In this document: piece by piece, positions 32,470 to 32,683 of the stretch | How the letters are laid out: each line of letters starts with the position of its first letter | How positions within the stretch are numbered: the stretch's first letter is position 1 | NCBI GenBank assembly: GCA_944326615.1 | Contig: CALVEO010000019.1 | Coordinates: 1-32,683, forward strand | DNA length: 32,683 nucleotides | Source: Candidatus Gastranaerophilales bacterium | Lineage (GTDB): Bacteria; Cyanobacteriota; Vampirovibrionia; Gastranaerophilales; Gastranaerophilaceae | Direction: 5' to 3' | Notes under the pieces: generated by a model | What the model saw: only the letters and a program-made list of their open reading frames with translations | What the model was told of the DNA's origin: nothing | The model's database searches: none | Translations under genes and position numbers: made by a program

Positions 32470-32546
32470 GGGATGTAGCACTCTGCCGAGCAAACGATTA
32501 AGTATCGTTTGCGAGAGGTGATGGTAGCGCCTTGCTATTCTTCTAT
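32470..32546 (+). repeat. 77-bp repeat, copy 1
   Basis: Identical over 77 bp to 32607-32683, at a spacing of 137 bp. It contains a perfect hairpin GCAAACGAT-TAAGT-ATCGTTTGC and outer TAGCA/TGCTA pairing. It may be a structured RNA or tRNA-like element beside tRNA-Pro. The flanking TTGCTATTCTT and AAGAATAGCAA (32532-32592) are also inverted repeats. Confidence 0.85.
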
Positions 32547-32606
32547 ATCTCTGTTAAAATTCAACCAGTACATTTAAAATAAAGAATAGCAATTGAAAAA
32601 AATTTC

Positions 32607-32683
32607 GGGATGTAGCACTCTGCCGAGCAAACGATTAAGTATCGTTTGCGAGAGGTGATGGTAGCGCCTTGCTATTCTTCTAT
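32607..32683 (+). repeat. 77-bp repeat, copy 2, reaching the window end
   Basis: Exact copy of 32470-32546. The window stops at its last base, so further copies may follow. Confidence 0.85.

Noticed and set aside
32470-32546. T-box-like riboswitch motif (AGAGGTGATGGTAGCGCC resembles AGGGTGGNACCGCG)
   Set aside because: The match is poor, there is no specifier stem or terminator, and no amino-acid gene follows in the window.

Overview
The window is an AT-rich bacterial chromosome segment, gene-dense on both strands. A Gram-negative envelope is indicated by a TolC-type outer-membrane channel, an MCE/MlaD protein and Sec signal peptides. Two prepilin-type proteins begin with FTLAEVLITLGIIGVVAAMT-like segments, a style I associate with gut Melainabacteria (Gastranaerophilales). 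That assignment is inference from memory and was not tested.

Layout. 1-2312: a REP-associated tyrosine transposase with its hairpin, a GNAT acetyltransferase and a membrane-anchored EEP hydrolase. 2452-4159: an acyltransferase-3 membrane protein, a candidate small RNA and a 64-aa ORF. 4196-7811: a secreted trehalose-synthase-like GH13 enzyme, a C_GCAxxG_C_C protein and an MCE protein. 7830-10981: a repeat, then a divergent ArsR / Zn-Cd-type P1B ATPase pair sharing palindromic operators, and an iron-sulfur flavoprotein. 11119-12987: an unusual GH77-like protein with a C-terminal membrane anchor. 13057-14472: a radical SAM protein and a secreted hypothetical protein. 14538-19106: a full MFS tripartite efflux set (TolC, MarR, EmrA, EmrB) around one 24-bp palindrome. 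19173-22847: an orphan sugar ABC permease, a TPR/NHL protein and a 4-alpha-glucanotransferase. 22930-26919: a repeat-rich accessory region with an XRE regulator, two paralogous pseudopilins and two tiny membrane proteins. 26920-32274: a U32 protein, a MITE-like element, a small protein, Maf, a SEC-C protein and a membrane TPR protein. The window ends with tRNA-Pro(GGG) and two identical 77-bp repeats.

Together the genes suggest alpha-glucan/trehalose handling (GH13, two GH77-type enzymes, a sugar permease), metal and drug export under local repressors, and pilus-like surface structures. Two signals run across the whole window. First, many genes have a -10 box exactly 6 nt before the ATG and no Shine-Dalgarno, which implies leaderless mRNAs. 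Second, intergenic spaces carry a mosaic family of hairpin repeats with a conserved TAGC loop and compensating stem changes, including an exact 110-bp inverted pair around the XRE/pseudopilin block.
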